From DASPTH01 sp046727575 (GTDB lineage: Bacteria; Actinomycetota; Acidimicrobiia; IMCC26256; DASPTH01): DNA of 55,175 nucleotides. The notes under the pieces were generated by a model, which ran no database searches, was not told where the DNA came from, and saw only the letters and a list, made by a program, of their open reading frames with translations. This document shows positions 1-8,302 of this stretch, one piece after another (positions within the stretch are counted from its first letter, which is position 1; each line of letters starts with the position of its first letter). The position numbers and the translations under genes were made by a program. Location of the stretch: the NCBI GenBank assembly GCA_046727575.1, contig JBKPCV010000056.1, positions 1 to 55,175 on the forward strand. The letters run 5' to 3'.

Positions 1-169
1 CCGAGAGGCCGAAATCGTTCGGGGAAGCGGCGATCGGCCGCACCGCATGGAGTTTGTCGAGCTTTGCGTCGCTGACGTGCTCCTCGCCGTTGGGTGCCGC
101 GGCGGCTGCGCCGGCCGCGAGCGCCACGACGCAGAGCGGAGCGACGGTCAAGAGCGTCCGCTTGCGCAT
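1..169 (-). CDS. Secreted protein, N-terminal part only
   Basis: The gene runs off the left edge, so only about 56 residues are visible. It starts at an ATG with an AAGGA ribosome site about 10 nt upstream. The N-terminus MRKR is followed by a hydrophobic, Ala-rich stretch ending in AGAAAAA before PNGEE, which is a classic Sec signal peptide with an Ala-X-Ala type cleavage site. The mature part seen (residues 27-56) matches no family I recognise. The gene is probably transcribed leftward from the 170-363 gap. Confidence 0.6.
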   Translation of the reverse strand, partial: MRKRTLLTVAPLCVVALAAGAAAAAPNGEEHVSDAKLDKLHAVRPIAASPNDFGLS

Positions 170-363
170 GGGGCTGATTCCTTTCTGGGCTGGGCGCCCC
201 TCGCCCGCGCGCGCGGAGAGGGGCTTTGGATTGGGGGGAAGAGAGACGCCGCCGGGGACTGCACGGTGGCGTGCTCGGGGTGGCAACGTAGTTGCCGGGT
301 CCGCGGGGCTCCGGAGCGCGAGGGAGAAGTCGCCCGTTTCCTCCCTAGACCGTACCTATCGGA
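170..363 (-). promoter_or_regulatory. Leader/promoter region with two hairpins
   Basis: This 194-bp gap lies upstream of the secreted protein gene. It has a perfect 6-bp stem with a 3-nt loop at 282-296 (GGCAAC/GTTGCC) and a GC-rich 7-bp stem at 196-224 (GCCCCTC/GAGGGGC). Both would lie in the 5' leader if transcription starts near 300-350. I compared it by eye with c-di-AMP, c-di-GMP and cobalamin riboswitches and found no convincing match. Confidence 0.3.
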
Positions 364-1917
364 CTATACGGCTGAAGATACCCCGGGGGCAAGGTCCGCG
401 AGCACTGCTGCGGCGGCATTGCGGCCGTTGACGCCGATCACGCTCCCGCCCGGATGCGTCGCCGCGCCGCAGAAATACAGGCCCGGCAGCGGCGTCCGCG
501 GGCTGAAGCGCCGGTCCCACATCTGGTCGGGCAGACACTCGCCCTGGAAGATGTGGCCTCCCGTGAGACCCACGCGCGCCTCGACGTCCGGCGGAGCGAG
601 CACCTCACGGGCGACGATGCACTCCGCGACGTCGGGCGCGTGCCGAGCAACCAGAGCGAGCACCGCGTCGCCGACCCGTTCGCGCTCGGCGTCCCACCCG
701 CCCTCGAGCTCGTACGGGGCGTACTGCGCGAAGACGCTCATCGTCCCGGCGCCCGGCGGTGCCACGGATGGGTCGTACGCGGTCTGGAAGTAGAGCTCAC
801 ACCAGGTCGGCGCGGCGTGCCGGGCACGGGCAGTGGCACAGGCCGCTTGGGTCTCGTCGATGCTCGCGGTGATCTCGACCTGGGCGCGGTGCACCGGTTG
901 CGCGCCGGCCGCCGAGAACGTCGGGAGCCGCGACAGCGCGCAGTTCACTTTCACGACCGGGCTGTCGGTGCGCCACTCCCTGACGCGGGCGGCGAACGCC
1001 GACGGCACGTCTCCTTCGACGAGTGCAAGGGCTCGCTTGGGGTCGGCGTTCGCGACGACGGCCCGCGCGCGCACGGTCTCACCGTCGTCGAGGCGTACGC
1101 ACTCCCCCGGGGCGATGCCGACCACTTCCGCGTCGGTGCGGATGGCGACGCCGGCCTCGCGAGCCGCCTCGGCAAGGCACTCCGAGACCCGTCCCATGCC
1201 GCCCTCGACGTAGCCCCAACCGCCGAGGAGGCCGAGGCGGTGATGGGCGTGGATCCACGCAGTGCCGGGATCGCGCGGCCCGGCGAAGGTCCCGATGATC
1301 CCCTGTCCGTGGAGGGCGGCGCGCAGTCGAGGGTCGCGCACGTGTCGCTCGACGACGTCGGCGACGGACGCGTGCAGTACGACGTCGAGCGCTTCAGGGT
1401 CGTCGGCGAAGAGCTCCTCGAGCTCGGCACGGTTGGGCGCGTCGCCGACCCAGGTGTCGCGGGGCCCCTCGCGCAGCACCGCACGGATGCGGTCGAAGAG
1501 CGAGTCGTAGGCGAGGAAACCAGTGACGTCGCGCGGCGCGAGCGCTTCGACCTCACGCGCCGTAGCCGCCGGGTCGCGCCACTGCGTGAGCGACGTGCCG
1601 TCGTCGAACGGCGTCCATTGCGTCGGGTCGCACACGAAGGACCGGTAGCCGTGGCGTGCGAGGTCCAGCTCCGCGATCACGAGCGGGTGCAGCAGACCGA
1701 CGAGGTACGCGCACGGGCTCATCACGAAGCGCGCATCGGCAAAGGGCCGTTCCGACGTGCAGGCGCCGCCGAGCCGGGGCCGGCGCTCGAGGACCAGCAC
1801 GGAGCGGCCGGCACGACCGAGGTACGCGGCGGCGGCCAGCCCGTTGTGTCCGCCGCCGACGACCACCACGTCCCACGTGCGTCGCGCCGCCTCCTGCACG
1901 CGATCGCCGCCGATCAT
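364..1917 (-). CDS. FAD-dependent oxidoreductase, phytoene-desaturase/PYROXD2-like
   Basis: A 517-residue flavoprotein. After a short N-terminal tail comes an FAD-binding Rossmann motif, GGGHNGLAAAAYLGRAG, then LVLERRPRLGG. The C-terminus has the second FAD contact region, PGLYFCGAATHPGGSVIGVNGRNAAAA. This layout belongs to the phytoene desaturase-like amine oxidase superfamily, closest by motif to PYROXD2-type proteins. The substrate is unknown, and there are no carotenoid genes nearby to suggest carotenoid synthesis. The ATG has no clear Shine-Dalgarno, but a TAGGTT hexamer lies 8 nt upstream, suggesting a leaderless transcript. It is divergent from a paralogue 48 bp away, so the two may share control. 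Confidence 0.85.
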   Translation of the reverse strand: MIGGDRVQEAARRTWDVVVVGGGHNGLAAAAYLGRAGRSVLVLERRPRLGGACTSERPFADARFVMSPCAYLVGLLHPLVIAELDLARHGYRSFVCDPTQWTPFDDGTSLTQWRDPAATAREVEALAPRDVTGFLAYDSLFDRIRAVLREGPRDTWVGDAPNRAELEELFADDPEALDVVLHASVADVVERHVRDPRLRAALHGQGIIGTFAGPRDPGTAWIHAHHRLGLLGGWGYVEGGMGRVSECLAEAAREAGVAIRTDAEVVGIAPGECVRLDDGETVRARAVVANADPKRALALVEGDVPSAFAARVREWRTDSPVVKVNCALSRLPTFSAAGAQPVHRAQVEITASIDETQAACATARARHAAPTWCELYFQTAYDPSVAPPGAGTMSVFAQYAPYELEGGWDAERERVGDAVLALVARHAPDVAECIVAREVLAPPDVEARVGLTGGHIFQGECLPDQMWDRRFSPRTPLPGLYFCGAATHPGGSVIGVNGRNAAAAVLADLAPGVSSAV

Positions 1918-1925
1918 GGTTTGCG

Positions 1926-1960
1926 AACCTACCGAGCGCGCGACGGTTCGGGTACCGTCG
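1926..1960. promoter_or_regulatory. Divergent leaderless promoters with central dyad
   Basis: The 48-bp gap between the two FAD oxidoreductases holds a TANNNT hexamer for each direction: TAGGTT on the minus strand (1926-1931), 8 nt before the left ATG, and TACCGT on the plus strand (1953-1958), 7 nt before the right GTG. An inverted repeat with perfect 7-bp arms, CGACGGT (1941-1947) and ACCGTCG (1954-1960), overlaps the rightward hexamer and could be a repressor operator. Confidence 0.45.
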
Positions 1961-1965
1961 CTCGG

Positions 1966-3555
1966 GTGCAACCGGACGCGGTCGTGATCGGCGCGGGTCC
2001 CAACGGACTGGTCGCGGCGAACCTGCTTGCCGACGCCGGGTGGAAGGTGCTCGTGCTCGAGGCGCAGCCCGAACCGGGAGGCGCGGTGCGCAGCGCAGAG
2101 CTGACGCATCCCGGCTTCGTCCACGACGTCTTCAGCGCGTTCTACCCGCTCGGCATGTCGTCGCCGGTCATGAAGTCGCTCGACCTCACCACGTACGGAC
2201 TGCGATGGCGCCGCGCACCACTCGTGCTCGCGCACCCGACCGCCGACGGTCGCTGCGCGGTGTTGTCGACGGCGGTCGGCGAGACCGCGCAGTCGCTCGA
2301 GGAGTACGCGCGGAAAGACGGTGATGCCTGGCGCGATGTCTACGCGAGCTACGAACGCATCGCCGACCCGCTCATGACGGCGATGATCACGCCTTTCCCT
2401 CCCGTGCGGGGCGCGACGCGGCTCGCGCTCACGCTCGGTCCGCGGGGCGCGCTCGAATTCGCGCGTACCGCCCTGTTGTCGGTGCGCCGCCTCGGCGAGG
2501 AACAGTTCGACGGCGAGGGCGGCGCGCTCTTGGTCGCGGGCAATGCGTTGCACAGCGACGTCGATCCTGACGCGCCGCCGAGCGGGTTCCTCGGATGGTT
2601 CCTGACGTGCCTCGGCCAACAGCACGGCTTCCCGGTTCCCGAGGGTGGTGCCGGGCAGCTCACCGCCGCGCTCGTTTGTCGGCTCGAGGCACGTGGTGGC
2701 GAGCTCCGGTGCTCGTCGCGTGTCAAGCGGGTGGTCGTACGTGGCAAGCGCGCGGTCGGGGTCGAAGTCGCCAGCGGCGAGACGATCGACGCGCCGCTTG
2801 GCGTCATCGCCGACACGGCCGCGCCGGCCCTGTACCGCAGTCTCGTCGGCGAAGAACATCTCTCCCCTCGTTTCGTGCGGGCCATCGACAACTTCGAGTG
2901 GGACCACGGGACGTTCAAGATCGACTGGGCGCTGTCGGGCTCGATCCCGTGGCGCGTCGAGGCCGCGAGGGACGCCGGCACCGTGCACCTCTGCGACAGC
3001 ATGGAGCGTGTCATCGCGTACAGCGCTGACCTCGGGCGCGGTCTGATCCCGGCGCACCCGTTCGTGCTGATCGGGCAGATGAACAAGGCGGACCCCACAC
3101 GTTCGCCGCCCGGCACCGAGACCGTGTGGGCTTACACGCATGTCCCGCACGAGCCGCGGGGTGACGCGGCCGGCGAGCTCACGGGCACGTGGAGCGCAGC
3201 CGACGCCGAGCGGTTCGCGGACCGGCTCGAAGCGGTGATCGAGGAGCACGCGCCCGGGTTCCGGGCGCTGATCACCGCGCGGCACCTGCTCGCGCCACCG
3301 GCGCTCGAGGCGCTCGACGCCAACCTCGTCGGCGGGGCGCTCGGCGGCGGCACGATGGCGTTCTCCCAACAGCTCGTGTTCCGGCCGGTACCAGGGCTCG
3401 GCCGCGCCGAGACACCGGTGCGCGGCCTGTTCCTGGCGTCGGCCTCCGCCCACCCGGGCGGCGGCGTACACGGCGCGTGCGGCGCGAACGCGGCAAGGGC
3501 CGCGCTGTTCGCCGACCGCGTCAGACGGATGACGCGTCGAGCCCGCGCTCGCTGA
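1966..3555 (+). CDS. FAD-dependent oxidoreductase, phytoene-desaturase/PYROXD2-like (paralogue)
   Basis: A 529-residue flavoprotein starting at GTG. The FAD motif begins almost at the N-terminus: AVVIGAGPNGLVAANLLADAG, with LVLEAQPEPGGAVRS behind it. The C-terminus has a matching FAD contact, GLFLASASAHPGGGVHGACG. It is a distant paralogue of the divergent gene at 364-1917 and has the same two-part FAD fold. The chosen GTG leaves only three residues before the first beta strand and has TACCGT 7 nt upstream, both consistent with a leaderless start. Its 3' end overlaps the convergent glutamate dehydrogenase gene by 35 bp. Substrate unknown. Confidence 0.85.
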   Translation: MQPDAVVIGAGPNGLVAANLLADAGWKVLVLEAQPEPGGAVRSAELTHPGFVHDVFSAFYPLGMSSPVMKSLDLTTYGLRWRRAPLVLAHPTADGRCAVLSTAVGETAQSLEEYARKDGDAWRDVYASYERIADPLMTAMITPFPPVRGATRLALTLGPRGALEFARTALLSVRRLGEEQFDGEGGALLVAGNALHSDVDPDAPPSGFLGWFLTCLGQQHGFPVPEGGAGQLTAALVCRLEARGGELRCSSRVKRVVVRGKRAVGVEVASGETIDAPLGVIADTAAPALYRSLVGEEHLSPRFVRAIDNFEWDHGTFKIDWALSGSIPWRVEAARDAGTVHLCDSMERVIAYSADLGRGLIPAHPFVLIGQMNKADPTRSPPGTETVWAYTHVPHEPRGDAAGELTGTWSAADAERFADRLEAVIEEHAPGFRALITARHLLAPPALEALDANLVGGALGGGTMAFSQQLVFRPVPGLGRAETPVRGLFLASASAHPGGGVHGACGANAARAALFADRVRRMTRRARAR

Positions 3556-6500
3556 CCAGCTCACGCAGCTCGCGGCGCGCCGCGCCCAGCGTGGCGAGGT
3601 CGAAGACACCGGCCGCCTCGATGTCGCTCAGCTCGGTGAGCGCGCGCGTCACCGCCGCCTCGTGCGCCGCCATCCAGCTCTGCACGCGGGCGTCCGGGCT
3701 CCGAGCGGCATGAGTCGTTGCGCTGGCGTCGCGGAGCACCGCCTCGGTGAGCGCACGCTTGGTGTCCGACAGGTCGTCGCGCAATGCGGCGCGAGCCTCG
3801 GTCTGCCAGCGATCAGTGCGTGGCAGCTCGCCGATGCGGTCGCGGAGCCAATCCATGCGCAGGCGGTCGGCGAGGCTGAAGTAGACGCGCGCCACGTCCG
3901 TGACGCTCGCGTCGACGGCGGAGGCGATGTCGGCAATCGGGAGCGCGGACGCGGCGGCTTCGAAGCCGGCGACGCGCGATGCCAACGCGTCAGGCACACC
4001 GTCGTCGCGCAGCCGGCGGGCGTCGGCCGCCAGCCGGTCCGCAGCCTCGCCCACGACGAGGTCGGGGAGCTGCGCCAGGAGCGTTCGCACCGGATCTCGG
4101 AACCGCGAGACGATGCGCTCGAGATCGAGCTCGTCTCCGTTGCGGACCAGCCACCGTGCACTCCGTTCGACGAGCCGGCGAAGGGCGAGGAACATCGCGG
4201 CCTGTGTCGACGCCGGCACCGCGAGGCCGAGCGCGTCGATTGTGGCCCACACATCGACCATGTCGAAGAGATCGCGCGCGGCCACGTGCGCGCGAGCGAT
4301 GACGGGGAGACTGGTACCGAGCTCGTCGGTGAGACGCGACATGAAGCTGATGCCGGCGCGGTTGACGATCGCGTTCGCAACGACCGTCGCCGTGATCTCG
4401 CGCCGGAGGGGATGCGCCATGATGCGCTTCGGGAAGCGCTCGCGCAGCGGTGCCGGGAAGTAGGCCAGGAGGTCTCGTTCGAGGTACGCATCGTCGGGTA
4501 CGTCGGACGCCACGAGCGCCTGCTGCAGCTCGAGCTTCGTGAACGCGAGGAGCACGGCGAGCTCGGGTGACGTGAGCCCTCGCTGCAGGGCATGGCGCTC
4601 CTGGAGGGCTTTGCGGTCGGGAAGCTGCTCCAGCGCCCGGTCCAGCACTCCCGCGTGCTCGAGCCGGTCGATCTGACGAGCGTGGACACCGACGAGTTGC
4701 GGTGCCTCGACCGCCGCGATCCCGAGCGCGGTCGTCTGCGCCTCGTTGTCCGCGAGCACGAGGGCGGCCACCTCGTCGGTCATCGACGCGAGCAGCGGGG
4801 CGCGATCGGCGGCCTGCAGCTCTCCGGCGGAGATCGCGCCCTGCAGGAGGATCTTGATGTTGACCTCGTGGTCGGAACAGTCGACGCCGGCCGAGTTGTC
4901 GATGGCGTCGGTGTTGGCCCTCCCGTCGGCACCGTTCCGGAACGGCGACGCGGTCAGCGCGTACTCAACTCGTGCGAGCTGGGTGAGCCCGAGGTTGCCG
5001 CCCTCGGCAACGACGCGGCAGCGGAGGTCGGTGGCGTCGATGCGGATCGCGTCGTTCGCCCGATCGCCGACGTCGGCGTGGCTCTCGGTGCTCGCCTTCA
5101 CGAACGTGCCGATGCCGCCGTTCCACAGCAGATCGACGGGTGCCCGGAGGATCGCGGAGATCAACTCGTCAGGTGTCATCGTGTCCCGCGCGTCCTCGAT
5201 GCCGAGCGCGGCGCGTACCGGGGGTGAGATGGGGATCGACTTCGCGGAACGCGCGAACACGCCTCCGCCTGCCGAGATGACGGGCGGGTCGTAGTCGGCC
5301 CACGATGATCTGGGGAGGTCGAACAGGCGACGACGTTCCCGATAGCTCGCCTCGGGGTCGGGAGCAGGATCGAGGAACACATGACCGCGGTCGAACGCGG
5401 CAACCAGCTTCAGGTGCTGCGAGCGCAGCATCCCGTTGCCGAAGACGTCACCCGACATGTCTCCGATCCCGACCGTCGTGAGCTCGGCGCTGTCGGCGTC
5501 GACGCCCGCGGCACGGAAGTGCGCACGAACCGAGACCCACACGCCCCGGGAAGTGATGCCCATGGCCTTGTGGTCGTAGCCCGAGGAGCCGCCCGACGCG
5601 AAGGCGTCTCCGAGCCAGTAGCCACGTTCGGTAGCGAGCTCGTTGGCGACGTCCGACAACGATGCGGTTCCCTTGTCGGGCGCGACCACGAGATAGGGAT
5701 CGTCCTGGTCGTAGCGGACCACGTCGGGCGGCGCGACGACCGAACCGTCGACGAGGTTGTCGGTGAGCTCGAGGAGACCTCGCACGAACGTGCGGTAGCA
5801 CGCCACGACTTCCTCGCGGAGCACGGACGAGTCGGCGGGTGGCCGCTTCACCACGAATCCGCCCTTGGCGCCCACGGGCACGATGACGGCGTTCTTCTCC
5901 GTCTGGGTCTTCATGAGCCCGAGGATCTCGGTGCGGAAGTCGTCGCGCCGGTCCGACCACCGGATGCCGCCGCGCGCGATGTCGCCGGCCCGCACGTGCA
6001 CCGCTTCGACGCGCGGTGAGTACACCCAGACCTCGTGCTGCGGACGCGGCTCCGGGAGGAAGGAGAGCGTCGTCGGATCCAACTTGAAGGCGAGGTACTC
6101 GCTCGCGGACGCGGTGTACGCGTTGGTGCGCACGACCGCCTGCACGAGCTCGTCGAGCGTGCGCAGAATGCGATCTTCGTCGAGGCTCTCGACGACGTCG
6201 ATAGCGGACCGCAACTGCCCGGCCACCTCGGCCGTGCGGCGGTCGCGGTCGTCCTCGGCTACTCCGGGATCGAATCGCGCGGCAAAGAGATCCACGATGA
6301 GCGCGGCAGCACGAGGGTTGGCCGCGAGAACGTCGGCAAAAAGTGCCTCCGTGAAGCGCACACCGGTTTGTCGCAGGTACTTCACGAGCGCGCGGAGGAG
6401 CACGACACCTCGCGCCGTGAGGCCCGCGCGGACCACGAGGCGATTGAGCGAGTCGTTCTCGATGCCACCGGCCCAGACGCCCAGGAAGAGTTGCGTGACA

Positions 6501-8152
6501 CGAGCTTGGGCTTCGGGATCGGCGAGTGGGTCACCGGAGGTGGCTTGCACCGTGAAGGAGTAGATCGCGCGTGGTGTCGTTCCCGGGCGGGCGATCACGT
6601 ACGGCCGCTCGTCGACGACGGTGACGTCGAGATGTTCGAGCACCGGCATGACGTCGGACAGCAGGAGTGGCGCGCCGGTGCGGTACAGCTTCAGGCGCGC
6701 GACGCTGTCGTCGCCGGGCGTGCCGACCAGCCGGACGGCGAGGTCGTCAGCCGCGTCGAGCGCGGCGATATCCGCGACCGCCTCCTCAGACGTCACGTCG
6801 GCTTGGTAGGAGGGAGGAAAGGCGTCACCCCACGCGCGGAACGCATCGAGGCCGGGCTCCTCGCCGCGCGCGGCCACGAGCGCGTCGCGCAGCTCGTCAG
6901 TCCACCCGCGGGCGATCGCGCCGAGCTCGGCCTCGAGCGCGTCGCGGCCCACGTCGACGCGCGCGGGGGCCTGCACGACGATGTGCAGCCGAGCCAGCAC
7001 GGAATCGCTCACGAGGACGGTGAAGTCGGCTTCGTCGCTCTGGTACGCACGTCGCAGCGCGTCGAGGATCGCGACGCGCACGGGTGTCGTGTAGCGGTCG
7101 CGCGGGACGTAGACGAGGCACGACACGAATCGGCGCGAGTCGTCGGGCACGACGAAGAGCCGCACACGACGTCGCTCGCCCAAGTGCACGACTCCCATGG
7201 CGAGCTCGAAGAGCTCGTCGACCGAGCAACGGAGAACCTCGTCTCGCGGGAGCGTCTCGAGCACGTTCACCAGCGTGCGCGCGTCGTGGCTCATCTGAGA
7301 GAACCCGGCCCGGGCCACGACCGCCGCCGCTTTCCGACGCACCACTGGTACCTCGTCAGTCGTCACGCTGTACACGTCCGCGGTGTACAAGCCGAAGAAG
7401 CGGTACTCGCCGACGACAGCACCGGACCGGTCGTGAAGCTTGACGCCCACGAAGTCGAGTGGAACCGCGCGGTGCACGGTCGACCGTTCGGACGTCTTCG
7501 TCAGCGTGAGGACCGCCGGCCTGCGATCGAGAGCCGGCTGCCCCGACGGGAGTCTCCTCCGCGCGACGCCCAGCGTCTCGTGGCCCGCGTCGTCGCTCGC
7601 GCCGATGAACGTGAAGTGCTCGTCAGCGAGCCACTCCAGGAACTCCGCGGCCTCGGCCACGTCCGCCGTGTCCGAATGTGCTGGCCGAGCCCTGCGGAGT
7701 CCGGCGGCGAGCTCGCGTGCACGCGCCAGCATCGGGTCCCAGTCGGAAACCGCGGCGCGCACGTCGTCCAGCACCGACTCGATCGACTCCGCGAGAGCAT
7801 CGAGAACGGCCTGGTCACTCTCGCGGTCGATCTCGAGGTGCACGAACGATCGCTTGTCGATCACGGGATGCAGGAGCAGGTGCACTTCGTAGCCTTCGCG
7901 CGCGAGCAGCGCGGTGACGCTGTCGACGACGAACGGCATGTCGTCGACCACGATCTCGATCACGGTGTGCGGTGACTGCCAGCCGTCACGCTCGCGCGAG
8001 GGGTTCGACACGCGCACGACGGCACGGCCCGGCGTGCATGCCTCCGCGAGCGCGACGTGGGACCGGGCCGCGCCGACCTGGTCAGACGGGCTGAGCACGG
8101 CCAGGTCGGCAGGATCGGCGCCTTCGAAGTAGGTCTCCTCGAAGGGCGCCAC
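3521..8152 (-). CDS. gdh: NAD-specific glutamate dehydrogenase, large class
   Basis: 1543 residues, the size expected of the 180-kDa NAD-GDH family, which oxidatively deaminates glutamate to 2-oxoglutarate and ammonia. The N-terminal half holds ACT-like regulatory segments (VVDDMPFVVDSVTALLAREG near residue 70). The catalytic core is around residues 740-1100, with GAKGGFVVKRPP (lysines near 763 and 769) and GGSSGYDHKAMGITSRG (lysine near 862). Helical C-terminal domains follow. The start is GTG with TAGGGT 6 nt upstream and no Shine-Dalgarno. In mycobacteria this enzyme is controlled by the FHA protein GarA, which is not encoded here. The gene stands alone and fits use of amino acids as carbon and nitrogen sources. 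Confidence 0.95.
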   Translation of the reverse strand: MAPFEETYFEGADPADLAVLSPSDQVGAARSHVALAEACTPGRAVVRVSNPSRERDGWQSPHTVIEIVVDDMPFVVDSVTALLAREGYEVHLLLHPVIDKRSFVHLEIDRESDQAVLDALAESIESVLDDVRAAVSDWDPMLARARELAAGLRRARPAHSDTADVAEAAEFLEWLADEHFTFIGASDDAGHETLGVARRRLPSGQPALDRRPAVLTLTKTSERSTVHRAVPLDFVGVKLHDRSGAVVGEYRFFGLYTADVYSVTTDEVPVVRRKAAAVVARAGFSQMSHDARTLVNVLETLPRDEVLRCSVDELFELAMGVVHLGERRRVRLFVVPDDSRRFVSCLVYVPRDRYTTPVRVAILDALRRAYQSDEADFTVLVSDSVLARLHIVVQAPARVDVGRDALEAELGAIARGWTDELRDALVAARGEEPGLDAFRAWGDAFPPSYQADVTSEEAVADIAALDAADDLAVRLVGTPGDDSVARLKLYRTGAPLLLSDVMPVLEHLDVTVVDERPYVIARPGTTPRAIYSFTVQATSGDPLADPEAQARVTQLFLGVWAGGIENDSLNRLVVRAGLTARGVVLLRALVKYLRQTGVRFTEALFADVLAANPRAAALIVDLFAARFDPGVAEDDRDRRTAEVAGQLRSAIDVVESLDEDRILRTLDELVQAVVRTNAYTASASEYLAFKLDPTTLSFLPEPRPQHEVWVYSPRVEAVHVRAGDIARGGIRWSDRRDDFRTEILGLMKTQTEKNAVIVPVGAKGGFVVKRPPADSSVLREEVVACYRTFVRGLLELTDNLVDGSVVAPPDVVRYDQDDPYLVVAPDKGTASLSDVANELATERGYWLGDAFASGGSSGYDHKAMGITSRGVWVSVRAHFRAAGVDADSAELTTVGIGDMSGDVFGNGMLRSQHLKLVAAFDRGHVFLDPAPDPEASYRERRRLFDLPRSSWADYDPPVISAGGGVFARSAKSIPISPPVRAALGIEDARDTMTPDELISAILRAPVDLLWNGGIGTFVKASTESHADVGDRANDAIRIDATDLRCRVVAEGGNLGLTQLARVEYALTASPFRNGADGRANTDAIDNSAGVDCSDHEVNIKILLQGAISAGELQAADRAPLLASMTDEVAALVLADNEAQTTALGIAAVEAPQLVGVHARQIDRLEHAGVLDRALEQLPDRKALQERHALQRGLTSPELAVLLAFTKLELQQALVASDVPDDAYLERDLLAYFPAPLRERFPKRIMAHPLRREITATVVANAIVNRAGISFMSRLTDELGTSLPVIARAHVAARDLFDMVDVWATIDALGLAVPASTQAAMFLALRRLVERSARWLVRNGDELDLERIVSRFRDPVRTLLAQLPDLVVGEAADRLAADARRLRDDGVPDALASRVAGFEAAASALPIADIASAVDASVTDVARVYFSLADRLRMDWLRDRIGELPRTDRWQTEARAALRDDLSDTKRALTEAVLRDASATTHAARSPDARVQSWMAAHEAAVTRALTELSDIEAAGVFDLATLGAARRELRELVSERGLDASSV

Positions 8153-8158
8153 CAGGAC

Positions 8159-8164
8159 ACCCTA
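8159..8164 (-). promoter_or_regulatory. Candidate -10 element (TAGGGT) of gdh
   Basis: TAGGGT on the minus strand matches the actinobacterial TANNNT pattern and ends 6 nt before the GTG start of the glutamate dehydrogenase, as expected for a leaderless mRNA. Confidence 0.4.
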
Positions 8165-8184
8165 CGCAGCGGCGTCACCCGCCT

Positions 8185-8236
8185 CGTTTTGGCGTCGGGG
8201 ACCGTCGCCATTGACCAGTTCTTGACGCAAAAACGG
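8185..8236. repeat. Intergenic inverted repeat (element A)
   Basis: The left arm CGTTTTGGCGTC (8185-8196) pairs with GACGCAAAAACG (8224-8235), 11 of 12 positions, across about 27 nt. It lies in the divergent gap between gdh and an amidohydrolase. The GCGTC/GACGC core is shared with the dyads at 11560, 39492 and 40842, and the left arm is the exact reverse complement of 9575-9585 plus its neighbours near the esterase gene end. Confidence 0.45.
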
Positions 8237-8302
8237 CGAAGCCCGAGGGTGGCCGCGCTGCTCTCGGTGTGCTGCACTGGTGGCGATATCGAGGAGGACC
8301 TG

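Noticed and set aside
170..363. Known riboswitch (c-di-AMP, c-di-GMP or cobalamin) in the first leader
   Set aside because: Short similarities (for example a GCCACCG segment) were seen, but the required conserved blocks and their order are absent.
364..3609. A 1081-codon minus-strand open frame
   Set aside because: Only the part from 1917 down to 364 has protein motifs; the upstream part is antisense to the plus-strand FAD oxidoreductase and is a GC-rich shadow frame.
6035..7975. A 646-codon plus-strand frame inside gdh
   Set aside because: Antisense to a conserved glutamate dehydrogenase; no motifs and no ribosome site.
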